From NCBI GenBank assembly GCA_020205615.1, contig CM035151.1, positions 39,056,977 through 39,120,976 of the forward strand: a stretch of DNA of 64,000 nt, written 5' to 3'. Shown here piece by piece: positions 35,535 through 48,094 of the stretch; position 1 is the first letter of the stretch, and every line of letters begins with the position of its first letter. Under the pieces are notes generated by a model. It did not search any database and was not told the origin of the DNA. It worked only from the letters and a program-made list of their open reading frames with translations. The DNA is from Panax quinquefolius (taxonomy: Eukaryota; Streptophyta; Magnoliopsida; Apiales; Araliaceae). The translations under genes and the position numbers were made by a program.

Positions 35535-37418
35535 TGTTAGGTTTGTAATATTCAAGAACGCAATCAAATTGCATAAAAGTGCGGAAACGTGGAAAAATCA
35601 GAGTTTAAAATTTTTACAAACCATAAACCCGGATCACCCTTTATGCATAATTATTAATTAAACGAAAAGATAAAGAATAAATCATACCCTTGAAGATCGA
35701 GCTTCCTCAGGTACAAGTTCACCTCCAAATCCTTTCGCGTTCAATCTTGAATCCACCGGGTTTGGTTCCTTCCTTTGATCAACGTTAGCCACCCAAATGT
35801 TTGGCCTCTAGAGGTGATCCACTAAGGAAGAAGAAAATTCAAGAAGAAGGGTATATTAGCTCAAACCCTAGTTTTCCTATCTCTATAGAAAAAGGCGTAT
35901 TCTCCAACAAATTGAATTATGTCAGATGTTGAAAAAAGTCAACAACAACCCCACCCATAATAAGACTCCTCTTATTTATCAATGTGGGCAACCCTCCTTA
36001 ACAATTAAGAAATTGGGTTTTATTTAATTAATTAAATTCTTTTAATTAATTAGGCTCCCTAATCTTATTAGGGATAATTAATTAAACTCCTTTAATTAAT
36101 TTAACCTTCTAATCTTATTAGGAATAAATGAGAGTACTTATATTAAATTAATTCCTAAACTCTTTTAGAAATTAAAATAATAATAATTGTAATAATATTA
36201 ATAAGACTCCTCTTATTAATTTATATTTAATATTTCTAAAATATTAAATAATAAATATTAAGCTATTTAATTTATTCTATCACCATAGATTAAATTAAAT
36301 ATACATAACATATTATTACGATTATGCCATTAACTTCTTAAATAATTATTCTTCCTTTTATGGTGTGACCCTTTAGGTTCTCCATATTAAACCTATTGTG
36401 AATAAATCAATTAGAACAATTCTAATCTTATTTAAATAAATAAATTAAACAATTAATTTATTTAAATAATATTTATTCTACAATAGGGATAAGCCTCCCC
36501 TAGCGATCAACGACTTTCCGGATAATATAGATTTCAACATTAATCATAAAAGAACCTTTGAGTAAATAGTTACCGTGACAATTCAATCCTTCCACCATAC
36601 AATGTCCCAATTAAATATAAGACATGGAATTTCACAAGTCTTATTTTATTTAATCATATGTATTTCGATCCTTAAATGCACAACTCCAAATAATGCAAAT
36701 TAGAAACTCCTTTCTAATTTCATTACGCCTTAACCAAGGACTACTTGGGTTGTCATTTATCGAATCACATAGGACATTTCTCTTCTTTTATTAGAAGTGG
36801 TAGATTCTTTATTGATCATACATTATCTCCATGTACAACTTATTATACCCAAGCATACCCTTTGATATACCCTAAGGGTCTTAAGGAATAAGTCAAAGTA
36901 TAACTCATCATACACAAGATACTATGATGATCTCAAGTCCAAGGATTACTTGTACTACTATCACTACAGAAATTCCTATTGACAGCAAAATAAAACTCCA
37001 TTAGGTATTCCTTAGCGAGCCACGCTTCAAAGGAACTTATTCTCTAATAAGCACCTACATACTTGCTTTAGTGTCTCCACACAAATGATCATGAGATCAA
37101 TCATCCTCATCCAATGAGCAAGCAACGTATGTACCAATCTATCCTCCCATTCACTAATCCCCAATTTAGTAATCCAACGATTGGGAACTATTTTAGTTTT
37201 AAGCTTTCAAAGAATTTAGATCTCATTAGAATGATCATCATCATTATTCTAAAAGCATTGCTTAAAACTATGGGTTTATCACATATTATAAAACAGCATC
37301 ATGTAGATAATTAAAAGCCTTTAATAAATTAATACTTTTTATTAATAAATGAATAAGATTGTTTCAAAGTATATGCTTTATCATCAAACATGATTGGCTT
37401 GTGTGCATACTACTTTCA
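35535..37418. mobile_element. Solo LTR G (family not assigned) in element E
   Basis: Starts TGTTAGGTTTGTAAT and ends ATACTACTTTCA, with TG...CA termini and perfect flanking 5-bp TSD tccta (35530-35534 and 37419-37423). Sequence on both sides is element E 3' region. The 1884-bp interior is AT-rich with no gag-pol, hence a solo LTR formed by LTR-LTR recombination or a very reduced element. The superfamily cannot be set without internal sequence. Confidence 0.72.
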
Positions 37419-37423
37419 TCCTA

Positions 37424-38429
37424 TCCATAACCACATACAGAAACAAGTCCTAAGACACCAAAGATGGTAGGGAATACACACAGATCGACGATCCATTCTA
37501 AAAATCCTGAGACATCTCACTGTCCATCCATCAAGGAGGAGTTCAGAATACATCCAGATCACAAAATCCTGGAGAAATAAGCGAATATCAAGCAAGTAGC
37601 AAGGCACAACTAAAAGGGAAGTGAATCAACATATATTTCCCTGCCATATATATTGCTGTTTGATATATACAATGTGTACTGTACATGACAAAATGGCTTA
37701 GCTAGTCTGTGTAGGAGAATACAAACCCATCTACAAATCAGTGTATATGCGGGCTATCAAGTCCAACATGAATTCCCTCTCAGAAGAAGGAGGTAACACT
37801 GTGATCTCCTACCCAAGGGTTTCTACACGAGCCAACAGATCCACTGCCAACTACATGCGATATCTCAGAAAGAGCAGTCAACATCAAAGCCCACATCCAC
37901 TACCTGTTCACCAGATGGTACAAATGTAAAAGCCTCTTGCGATCTCGACGTCTTATCAGCTCATCTATCAAAGCAACTATCCCAGACAACAAGCGAGGTT
38001 GGGGCAATTTCAAAATTAGCGACAACCGGATAGTGGATCCCTTACAACAAGATTGGGGGCAATCTCGAAAGCAGCGACAACTCAACACTGGGGCATTTAT
38101 CAATCATCCTAAAATGGAAAATGCACCAGTTAGCGCCATCAGCATGGTCCATCATCATCTTAGTGACGATTCAGGTATTATTCACTCGCGATTTCATCAA
38201 CAAAGAGAGTTTCTCATATGAACCCTCGGCATCAACATGCGAAAGGACTGGGTCATTTTTTCCAATTCCAAGAAATGAAAGGAGCTTAAGACGAGATCAA
38301 GCTTCTCATCAAAAAGAAAGGGGTGAACTCCTGAAAGAAATCATGGCAACATAAGCGTGCCCCTACGAAAGAAGGGGAAAATTCTCAAAAAGTGCTTAAC
38401 TCAGGAGCAGAAGGTCAACGACGAAAGGC
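37424..38429 (+). other. Element E 3' non-coding region, second part
   Basis: Lies between solo LTRs G and A. Contains short repeats of GGGGCAATTTCRAAANYAGCGACAAC-like phrase (38012-38040, 38056-38080). Short ORFs here have no family features. No gene was seen. Confidence 0.5.
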
Positions 38430-39089
38430 CTAGCTGTGACGCCCCCAAAATAGGTATACATCACCCATCTTGAGTCACCAGATACATGGTACAGAATACA
38501 AATACAATCTTAAATATACAACATGAGTTGTGAGTTTAAATACAAATATTGTCTTCTAGACAGTATTCAAACTCAAAATAAGTCCTCATTACATTTATTT
38601 TCACACTATTTCACAGAATAGTGAGGACTACTAATGCTAACATCTGGACCGTCACTCCGTTCCCCGACTAGTCCCAAATTACGTTATCATTTCAAGAGAA
38701 ACGAAGGAAAAGAAAGGGTGAGCTCAACTAGCCCGATGAAGAAATATTATGACTAAGATAATGCAGAATAATTTATCGTTAGCCTTCAACAGTGTTAAAC
38801 TGATAAAATATAATAAACATCAAGTTTAACTGCAGCGAAACAAGCAATCCATTAGAAGAGTCAAGTAGAGAATAAAATCTACTATCTTCTATGATTTAAA
38901 AATCCATCGTTGATATTTTATTCCTGTACTACTCATCAACAGTTCTTTGTTATACTCAAGACAAATAGAACTTTCATCACTTGTCTTCACCTGAACCACC
39001 AAAGATGTTAGTTAAATTCACAATTCATATTTATAATAATGTGAATTAACAGCCCTTCTTCTTGCACAAAGGCTTAATAGAACGTTTAC

Positions 39090-39423
39090 TCAATATCCTT
39101 ACCCCAAAGGCTGAAGATATTCAAATGTAATAACAATGATCATACCAATCAGTTGTCTATCTTTGCACTACGGGCCAAAGATATTCAACTATAAAACCAA
39201 TGGTCATGATCATACCAATCAATTGCCTGTCAGTGCACTACGGCCAAAGACATTCAACTATTAACTAATGGTCATGATCCTGCCAATCACATCATTGAAT
39301 TATCCATGCACTACGACCAAGGATATTCGTTAGTATCACTAGTGGTCATGATCATGTCATACACCTGTCCATCTTCGCACTACGGGTCAAAGCTATCAAA
39401 CAACAGATCATCTTTGCACTATA
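39090..39423. repeat. Tandem ~65-85-bp repeats in LTR A
   Basis: Five to six imperfect units carrying TTTGCACTACGGGCCAAAGA, TATTCAACTAT and ATGGTCATGATCATACCAAT. Element B is inserted inside one of these units (TTTGCACTA). The same repeat occurs in the B LTRs (39970-40210, 53890-54110) and, inverted, in the C LTRs (47130-47330, 53010-53215). Confidence 0.85.
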
Positions 39424-42193
39424 TGTGACGCCCCCAAAATTAGGTATACGTCACCCATCTTGGGTCGCCACTTACATGGTACATAAATTCAAATACAACT
39501 TAATAATACAGCTGTCGTGTAAAATACGACAAAGCATGAGCTGTGAGTTTGAATACAAACATTGTCTACTAGAGAGTATAAAAACTCAAAAGGAGTCCTC
39601 ATTACATTTATTATCACACTATTTCACAGAATAGTGAGGACTACTAATGCACAATCTAGGACCATCACTCTGTTCCCCGACTAGTCCCAGCTACGTTCTC
39701 ATTTCACAGAAGAGAATGAAAGTGAAAGAAAGGGTGAGCTCAACTAGCCCAGTAAGAAATATTATGACTAAGATAATGCAGAATAAATTATCATTAGCCT
39801 TCAACAGTGTTAAACTGATAAAATATAACAAACATCAAGTTTAACTGCAGTGGAACAAGCAATCCATTAAAAGGGTCAAGTAGAGAATAAAATCTACTAT
39901 CTTTTATGATTTAAAAAGGTTTTTCATCACTTTTATCGTTGAGACTCAGGTTAATAAATAATCCACATCATCAAATCACCCCTGCACTACGGGCAAGGAT
40001 ATTCTTTAGTATCACGACCACAATTATCCATGCACTACGGGCCAAGAATATTTGTGTATTCATTAATGGTCATGATCATGCCAACAACTGTCCATCAATG
40101 CACTACGGGCCAATGAGGACTTTTACCACATCATTTGTAACATTACTTCATGATTACACCGAATAATCCCAGTCATAATCATACCAAGTCCATCTATGCA
40201 CTACAGGCCACATATGATTTTCAACAAAATATAAACATGAGGATGATGACAATGATATAAGAATTCAATAAAACAAGTTCAAGAATTAATTTATCCAGGA
40301 ACCAATAACGTCCAAATTGTCAACATGATACTGCTTTGTAGAGTAAAATTTAAGAATTCTCAGAAGAATATTTCCATGAAAAGATACTGGATGAAGCGCA
40401 AATATCAAGGATGTTCCACTAATTTCATGGAGTATAGAAGTCAAAACTTTAACCAACTGAGTATAATAAGGAATGGAATAACAAAAGAAATCACCAGGCA
40501 TGCGATAGACCGCATGCAGCAAAGTTATTCCAATGTAATAATAAATAATCGAATCAGTCCCACAGAAAACGCATGCATGTGATATTCCAATAGAATAATA
40601 AAGACGGAATCGTCCGCCGTAAAATGCATGCATGTGATATTCCAACGTAATAATAAAGATGTAACCAGTCCCATCAGTAGAATGCATGCATGGATGTTCC
40701 AATGTAATGATAAATAATAGAACAGTCCCAAGAAAACGCATACATGTGGATGTTCAACAGAATGATAAAGAATGGAATAATGTAAGAATTTCACCAAGTA
40801 TAGGGTAGCTTGTGTATATCTGAGTTATTCCAATAGAATAATAAAGAATGGAATAACAGAAGTTCTCTTCATGGATAAGAAAGAAATAATACTCCCTACC
40901 TTGGAAAAACTGGATACTGGAATAGTGAGGTAGCAGACTTCTCTTCTTATTTCTCTCTATAATAATCGCTCTAAAGCTTTTGTGAATTGGTGAGAAATGA
41001 AGGAAGAATGAGCTTCTATTTATAGGAAAATATAGTTTCGATAATTGCACGTTTTGGGGCTCAAAATATTACAGTATAATACCTTCCTCTTTTTCTTCAT
41101 TTTTAATTTAGTCCTGCAAGTATTATCAAACTTGCACCACCTCCCCTAATAGTAAATAATGTGAATCAATTGTAAATCATGTGACTCAATAGTTCTAATC
41201 ATGTGATAAAAACAATTATAGTATAGTACCTCCATCTATACCTCCATTTTAACTTAGTCATTCAAGTATTATCAATCTTGCACCACCACCCCTAATAGTA
41301 TAAGAATATGAATCAATAATACCCCATGAATAGTAACTCGTGAATAGTAACTCGTGAATAGTACTCTGACATGAAAAGTGCTTTGAATACCCGAGTGAAC
41401 AATATAACCTCTAAACATCAATTATCATCGAAATAAATGTCAATTTCCACTAACACTAATAATCCCAATACAATGGAACAATCAATTTCATCTTTAATTA
41501 ACACAACTTATTCATCATTAATATTATAACTCACAATATTTAACAACCAGGTCGTTCCCAGGAAAGAGGGGGCTTTCCGATAAGGATTTCTCCTTATTGG
41601 CGCGCAATTAGGTGACCAAACCTCTCCTTGACAGAACTTCTAGACATTGTCAATATTGAAAATAATAATATGAATAACTCGTCTCAATTATTGATTTAAT
41701 AATAATAATAATAATTATGCAGATGATACTGTGACAATAATTGAATCAATAATATGAGAGATATAATGCAACAATTACTGTAGCAATAATTGAGTATAAC
41801 TGAGTGACTTATCACGTAAGCATCAATAACCAATACCGGTAGTGCTACTTATGCAACCTCACATTCATCGTACTTTTTTACTACCGAAAGTAGTTCAACA
41901 GCTTTTAACGGTAAAACTTCCGCCGTTATTTTTATAAAAGATAATTACATTGTTTTCTAACTACGATAATACTTTCGTTGTGGGGGGTCCACCAATGATT
42001 GTGCTGTCGTCATTTGATATTCCCTAACAAAAGAATATTCCCTGACCAAACGAATATTTTATAACAACTTGCATACTTTGCAAAATTTATAAATATTACC
42101 CACAACTATAACATTATATCAAATCCACACCATAATATTTAAAAAATATTTCGAGAAATTTAAATCTTTATTCATAAAATTTGGGGTCTCACA
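39424..42193 (-). repeat. Element B 3' LTR
   Basis: A 2770-bp LTR, TGTGACGCCCCC...TTGGGGTCTCACA in plus reading. Contains the CACTACGGGCCAA repeats (39970-40210), the TTATTCCAAYAGAATAATAAA repeats (40500-40870), a minus-strand TATAAATA at 41024-41017 and GTGAATAGTAACTC repeats (41325-41375). Confidence 0.93.
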
Positions 42194-42215
42194 ATCTCCC
42201 CTCCTTATGAAATTT
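42194..42215 (-). promoter_or_regulatory. Element B polypurine tract
   Basis: Minus strand reads AAATTTCATAAGGAGGGGAGAT directly before the 3' LTR, preceded by TTTCGAGCGCG. This is the usual Tekay/Del 3' end that primes plus-strand DNA synthesis. Confidence 0.85.
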
Positions 42216-42312
42216 CGCGCTCGAAATTTACGTGCGTACCTAGAATGCCGAAGAGATGAGGATACCTTGACTTCATTTCAGATTCTAATTCTTGAGGTAT
42301 AACCTTTGAGTG

Positions 42313-42878
42313 TTAAATACGATCCTTCTTATCTAAGATTTTAACACGTATCTCATCATACATTAAATCTTCTTCTATCTCATCTAGTTCTAATTCCATA
42401 ATGTGGTTCGGGTCGTCCACACAATTACGTAACATCGATACGTGAAAAATGTTATGAACACGCGACATCCTTGGTGGTAAAATGAGTCTATAGGCCACAG
42501 TTCCTACTCAATCGAGGATTTCAAATGGGCTAATTAAATCGAGGGTTGAGATTTCCTCTATTCGTCGATTCTTGTTTCTAGAATAACGCCTTCTTGAACC
42601 TTCTTCTTCACATTCATCAGCTCTGAGTATGTAGCTTGAGCGGCTTTAACTTTATCGATTAAAGTCGATTCTAATCGTATATTCGTTATCTTCACGTGGG
42701 TTCCTAGAGTCTTTAACTCTATCTTCATCATTTCTAAGTTATACAAAATAGCTTTTTGTGTTAACAACATCACACTCATAAATGCATACGATCTTCTACT
42801 CAACACATCAGCTACCACGTTCACTCTTCCACGATGATATTTAATGGTATTATTGTAATCTTCAACAGCTCGAGCCAA
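42313..42878 (-). pseudogene. Element B pol remnant: RNase H-integrase junction and integrase C-terminus
   Basis: Stretch 42878-42558 has KYHRGRVNVVADVLSRRSYA, the standard motif at the RNase H/integrase border, and then runs into a spacer with ELKTLGTHVKI. Stretch 42498-42313 has AYRLILPPRMSRVHNIFHVS and MLRNCVDDPNHIMELELDEI, the integrase C-terminal/GPY region of Tekay elements. The catalytic core between them is deleted. Element C shows the same join, so the deletion is inherited. Confidence 0.85.
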
Positions 42879-43037
42879 CGTCTTTGGCGCATGATACGTT
42901 TGTTTTGGTTGAATAAATACTTGAGGATTTTAGAAATGGGTTTTGTACTGGGGTCAATACAAAATTCGATTTCACGTTCTAGGGGTAGGCTAAGAAGTCT
43001 TCAAGAATACGTCAAGAATTTATTAACGATAGAAATA

Positions 43038-43271
43038 TCATTCAAAACTGTGACTCTCATCCAAGACTTGGATAACACATGCAATGAAGGTTTTTCCTAA
43101 CTGAGTTTCAATAGATAAATCAAAATCTAACTTCTCCGGAGTTAAATTCAAACATTGAACACAACTAGGTGAAATAAAAGAGTGAGTAGAACCGGTATCT
43201 AACACGGTATAGACTTCGCAAGAGTTTATGACTATCATACCCATGATAATTTTATTCAGGTTCCTCGTCAC
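43038..43271 (-). pseudogene. Element B aspartic protease fragment
   Basis: Contains YTVLDTGSTHSFISPSCVQC, the DTG active site and flanking sequence of Ty3/gypsy protease, followed by LTPEKLDFDLSIETQLGKTF. RT should follow within ~150 codons, but sequence from 43037 to about 42880 degenerates and no RT motif is seen. Confidence 0.85.
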
Positions 43272-43287
43272 AAAAAAAAACGCTCTC

Positions 43288-44421
43288 TTAAACTACCGGC
43301 TTTGGCTTGTCTGGGACATCCTTTGGCATCACTATCCCAGCTGGAATTGACTTCACCATACGACAAAATCTAGCTAGGTGACCTTCTCTTCTGCAATTAA
43401 AACACGCTTTGGATTCTTTAGCAGATAGTTTAGACGGATGTGTCCCTCCCGTCTCAAGATTTAAACATACGACCGGTGGTCGTTCTTCTTCATTTGAAAC
43501 GGGTGCTGGTGTCGACGTCTTCACGCCATTGTTGAACCTTCTCTTCTTGAAATGTCCATTCTTATTATTTTGACCATGATTACCACCAAGTGGTTACCAT
43601 TTCGCATGTTGATTCCCTCCATGCTTATTGTCATCGCTTTGATGATCAAGTATCACCCCAGGTATTATCACTTTTCCTTTTGCTTCTCTTTTGGTTGCGT
43701 TGACTCGTTATCGCGCTCCACTAACTGAGCCCTATTTACAACATCTGAATACAAACACAGTTTATGAGAGATAAGATATTGACGTATCTCAGGTTTCAAA
43801 CCTCTTAGAAATATTCGCGTCATTCTCTCTTCATTATCAACCAAATGGGACACAAATCTGGACAACTCGACAAACTTGGCTTCGTACTGCGACACGGTCA
43901 TGTTGTTTTGCTCCAACTTGATAAATTCCACCTCCTTCATGTGAAGAATGCTTTCGGGAAAGTACTTGTCATTGAACAGCTCTTGGAACTTCTCCCAAGA
44001 CATCTTGAGTGCGTCAAGTTCGGTACGTTTTATAGATTCCCACCAGTGATCTGACTCTTCACGCAACATAAAGGTGGCAAAGGAAACCTTTTGCTTCTCG
44101 GAGCATCCCAAGACATCAAATATCTTGGTGATCTGCTTTAACCACGTCTCTGCCTTAAGTGGTTCTGGCTTTCCCAAAAACTCTGGTGGTCCCAACTCCT
44201 TGAATTGCTTAGCGGTGACCAACCATGGGTTGCCATTGTTTCCTCCTGCATTATGAACAGGAGCCGCCTTCGCCCGATGTTGCATGAATTCTAAAAAGCT
44301 CCTAAAAGTACCGTCGTTCGTCATTTGATCAGTGTTGTTGCACATTGTCCTGATTATTAATCTGTGGAGACTCAACGGTCTCCTGTGCTCCATTGCTTAT
44401 CTCAACATTTTCAGATGCCAT
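43288..44421 (-). pseudogene. Element B gag with zinc knuckle
   Basis: An ATG at 44421 (MASENVEISNGAQETVE) is the likely original start. It meets a stop after ~30 codons, and the body is open in another frame from 44393 to 43668. Capsid motifs: FLGKPEPLKAETWLKQITKI, FATFMLREESDHWW, MSWEKFQELFNDKYFPE, NNMTVSQYEAKFVELSRF and MTRIFLRGLKPEIRQYL. A basic linker is followed (43524-43288) by the zinc knuckle CFNCRREGHLARFC (C-X2-C-X4-H-X4-C). The gag is largely preserved apart from the N-terminal slip and a break near 43600. Confidence 0.87.
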
Positions 44422-44589
44422 TCTCAAACACTGTCAGACAACAAGGGTTAATTGACATATCACATATTATCCCTATACTCTGACCGACCAATTAAATACC
44501 AAATAAACTTAGGTAGGTCATACTAGCGAAGGAATTCCCCGTCTCTCCCCTCCTAGTTCTTGTCTCACATCTTAGCCATTGATCATATC

Positions 44590-44607
44590 CCTAAGCTTTG
44601 ATACCAA
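44590..44607 (-). promoter_or_regulatory. Element B primer-binding site (tRNA-iMet)
   Basis: Minus strand after the LTR end GGGGGCGTCACA reads GTTGGTATCAAAGCTTAGGG. It differs from the iMet complement TGGTATCAGAGC by one base. It is nearly identical to the site in element C. Confidence 0.88.
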
Positions 44608-45048
44608 CTGTGACGCCCCCAAAATTAGGTATACGTCACCCATCTTGGGTCGCCACTTACATGGTACATAAATTCAAATCTGACTTAATAATACAATACC
44701 GTCGGTAAAATTCGACAAAGCATGAGCTGTGAGTTTGAATACAAACATTGTCTACTAGAGAGTATAAAAACTCAAAAGGAGTCCTCATTACATTTATTAT
44801 CACACTATTTCACAGAATAGTGAGGACTATTAATGCGCCATCTAGGACCATCACTCTGTTCCTCGACTAGTCCCAACTACGTTCTCATTTCACTCAAGAG
44901 AATAAAGAAAGAAAGGGTGAGCTCAACTAGCCCAATGAGAAATATTATGATTAAGATAATGCGTAATAAATTATCATTAGCCTTTAACAAAGTTAAAACC
45001 GATAAAATATAACAAACATCAAGTTTAACTGCAGCGGAACAAGCAATC

Positions 45049-47909
45049 TGTAAGACCCCAAATTATTAATAAATGAAATTTATTTTCCTCTATTTATTAT
45101 TTTGAAATAGTAAGGGTTGATTTGATTAATGTGGATAGTTATGGGTAAAATACGCAAATATTTCGAATACGCAAGTGGTTATAAAATATTCATTATTGTC
45201 GGGGAATATTCGTTTGGTCGTGGAATATTCATACTGTCATGGAATATTCGTACGACGGCGCAGTCTTTTGTGGGCCCCATAACGGAAAGCGATTGGATGA
45301 AGAAAACGACAAATATAAGTTGTTTATAAATAACAGGTAGTAGTTATTCTGAATTAATATCTTGTTGGAATACCCGTGGTTAAAAACACACTAATACGCG
45401 TTGTTGAACAAGAAGCTGCGGTATTGCACCAATTATTGATTCTTACGTGAAGACACTTTCAATAATTGTTACAATAATTACTATTCAATTATTTTATTTT
45501 ATTGATTCAATAATTCTTTGCGTTGATATTTTATATTACATTGTTTCAATAAATTGTCATTACACAAGATTTTCTATTATCAAAGCAATAATTCATATTA
45601 TCTGAATAATATTATTAGATAACATTATTGGCAATGTCTAGAAAGTTCTTTCTAAGGAGAGGTTTGGTCACCTAATTGCATGGCGCCATGAAGGAGAAAT
45701 TCTTATTGGAAAGCCCCTCTTTCTGAGGAGCGGCACAGTTTGCGATCTTGTGATTCTGTAATATTATTTGTGAATAATTAATTATTGATTTATATGATGA
45801 GGAAAATATTGATTTTATGTGAATATAGATGGAGAAAATTTTAAAATGACAATTGTTGAAAATTAATATTTTATCTTTTTCGATAAAATAATTCATTTAA
45901 ATATATTATTTTAATAATATATTAACTATGATATTTTTATAATGAATGTGGGATATATGAGTATATGAGGAGGAAGAGTATTTTTGTGGCATTAAATGTT
46001 TAACACATATTTTGTGTGTTGGTGGACACAATTATTGAATCGAAATTTGATTATAACTTTGTAAAATCGTCTGTTTATGGATTTCTATCAATTTCGCATT
46101 TGCAATTTGGAAAACCTTTCTTCTGTAAAGTTGTAGAGAATTGAATTTCCTATAAAAAGACGTGAGATTCGAATTTTCTGATAAAAGGGCTATTTATTAT
46201 GAATTATTGAAGTTCCGAAGCTCCGAAATAATTGATTTTTGAAAGTTTAAAATAATTTAAATAAGAAAAACGTTTTTGTGCAAGTCTTGTGTGGTGGGCT
46301 ATTTGGTGGCTGAGGTTTTGAAGCAAAATAAGTGTTCGTTGGAATAAAAATTATATATATTAATATTTTATTAAATTTTCTGCTTTGGTGTTCTAAGCAT
46401 TTTCCTATAAATAGGGTGTTTAGGTTAGAATTGAAAATCACACCAGAAACTAAAGTTTTCTCTCTCTATATTATCGAGCATATTCTTGTGAGTATTTTGA
46501 GTATACTTTGAGTATTGCTATACGGTGCAAGTTCAAGTCATAGCCTATATCCGGTGTTTCAACTAGAAGTACTGTCTTTCGAGGTAAGGGATATTATTTT
46601 TTTTCGTAATGATATTATTTCTTCAATATCATTATGCCAAAATATTGGTTTAAAATTTTTATCAAATTTGGAACTTTTTCAAGACGGGGTTACTATTCAT
46701 GAGTTACTATTCATGAGTTACTATTCACGAGTTACTATTCATGAGTTACTATTCATTTAGTACTATTCACGCGAGCGTGAAGATATTTTTTTGTGAAATT
46801 TTTATCTTTTGGTGTCGAGAGTTACTATTCACGTATACTGGCACTATTCACGTATACTGACCTATTCACGTATCTGACACTATTCACGAATCGACACTAT
46901 TCAATAGAAAAATGAAATTTCTTCTTTTTGTCCAAAATATCTATTACGGATACTAGCTTTGATTGTATCCATATTTTGATCATTCTTGAATTTTACTACA
47001 CTCGATTACTTATGAAGTATTTTTGAACTTGGATTGTTTAAAATACTGAATCCTTAATATTTGTTCTTTTGTTTCAATTGGATTCGTTTCCTTTAAAATA
47101 TTTTTCATCATCCTCGGTCCTAAATGATGATATTATTGAATATCTTTGGCCCAGAGTGCAAAGATGAATGATTTCTTGATGAATATCTTTGTCCGTAGTG
47201 CAAAGATGAACAGTGTTGAGATGAACATGACCAATGATTAATATATTTGGCCGTGTAGTGCAAAGATGAGCAGTATTTAGATGAACATGACCAATCGATG
47301 AATATCTTTGGCTTTTGTAGTGCAAAAAGATGAATATTTGATTCGGATATATATTGATTGATGTTACGGGGATAAAATATCGACGATGAACTTTTAAATT
47401 CATATATAGAAGATAGTAGTTTGCATTCTCTACTTAACTCTTCTAATGAATTATTATTTTCCGCTGCGAAGATTGATTTAAAACTGGTTGTCTATTGTAT
47501 TCTATTAGATTTTTCCCTGTTGAAGACTAACGATAATTTGTTGTATATTATCTTAGTCATAATATTCTTTAATGGGCTAGTTGAGCTCACCCTTTTTCTT
47601 TTTGTTCCATTTTTTTTCTCAGGAGGCGAGAATGTAGCGAGTACTAGTCGGGGTATGGAATGAAGGTTCTAGAGAGAGTTGTTTAGTAGTCCTCACCATT
47701 TTTGTAAAATAATGTATTAATAATTGTGATGGGGATTTATTTGCGTGTGGATATTGTCTAGAAGACAATAATTGTATTTAAACTCACAGTATATATGTTG
47801 TCTTACTTTGCACGACAAATGTATTAATAAAGTTGTAGTTATTTCTGTACCATGTATTTGGTGACTCAGAATGGGTTGGATGGAATGGACCTATTTTGGG
47901 GGCATCACA
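45049..47909 (+). repeat. Element C 5' LTR
   Basis: A 2861-bp LTR, TGTAAGACCCCAAATT...TTTTGGGGGCATCACA. TATA box TATAAATA at 46406-46413 in TTCCTATAAATAGGG. Inverted forms of the family's tandem repeats are present: GAGTTACTATTCA at 46690-46900 and TTTGGCCGTAGTGCAAAGAT at 47130-47330. Confidence 0.93.
46686..46905 (+). repeat. Tandem GAGTTACTATTCAYG repeat in C 5' LTR
   Basis: About five near-perfect 15-bp units (46686-46750), then looser ACTATTCACGTATACTGRC units (46800-46900). The same block occurs at 52612-52790 in the other C LTR and, reverse-complemented as GTGAATAGTAACTC, at 41325-41375, 55240-55300 and 57565-57850. Confidence 0.9.
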
Positions 47910-47911
47910 GT

Positions 47912-47923
47912 TGGTATCAGAGC
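47912..47923 (+). promoter_or_regulatory. Element C primer-binding site (tRNA-iMet)
   Basis: TGGTATCAGAGC, two to three bases after the LTR end. It is the exact complement of the plant initiator tRNA-Met 3' end. Confidence 0.92.
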
Positions 47924-48094
47924 TTAGGGATATGATCTCTGGCGGAGATCAGGGAATAGAACTAAGAGGGGAGAGACGAGTAAATCCTTCGCTTGTGTGT
48001 CCTACCTAAGCTTATTTGTTAGTTGGTCAGTATATAGGGATATTATGTGATATATTGATTTCCTTAATTAACCCTTGTTTTATGACGATGTTTG

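Noticed and set aside
47910..47930. A tRNA-Met gene fragment
   Set aside because: Only the 12-base primer-binding complement is present; no cloverleaf.
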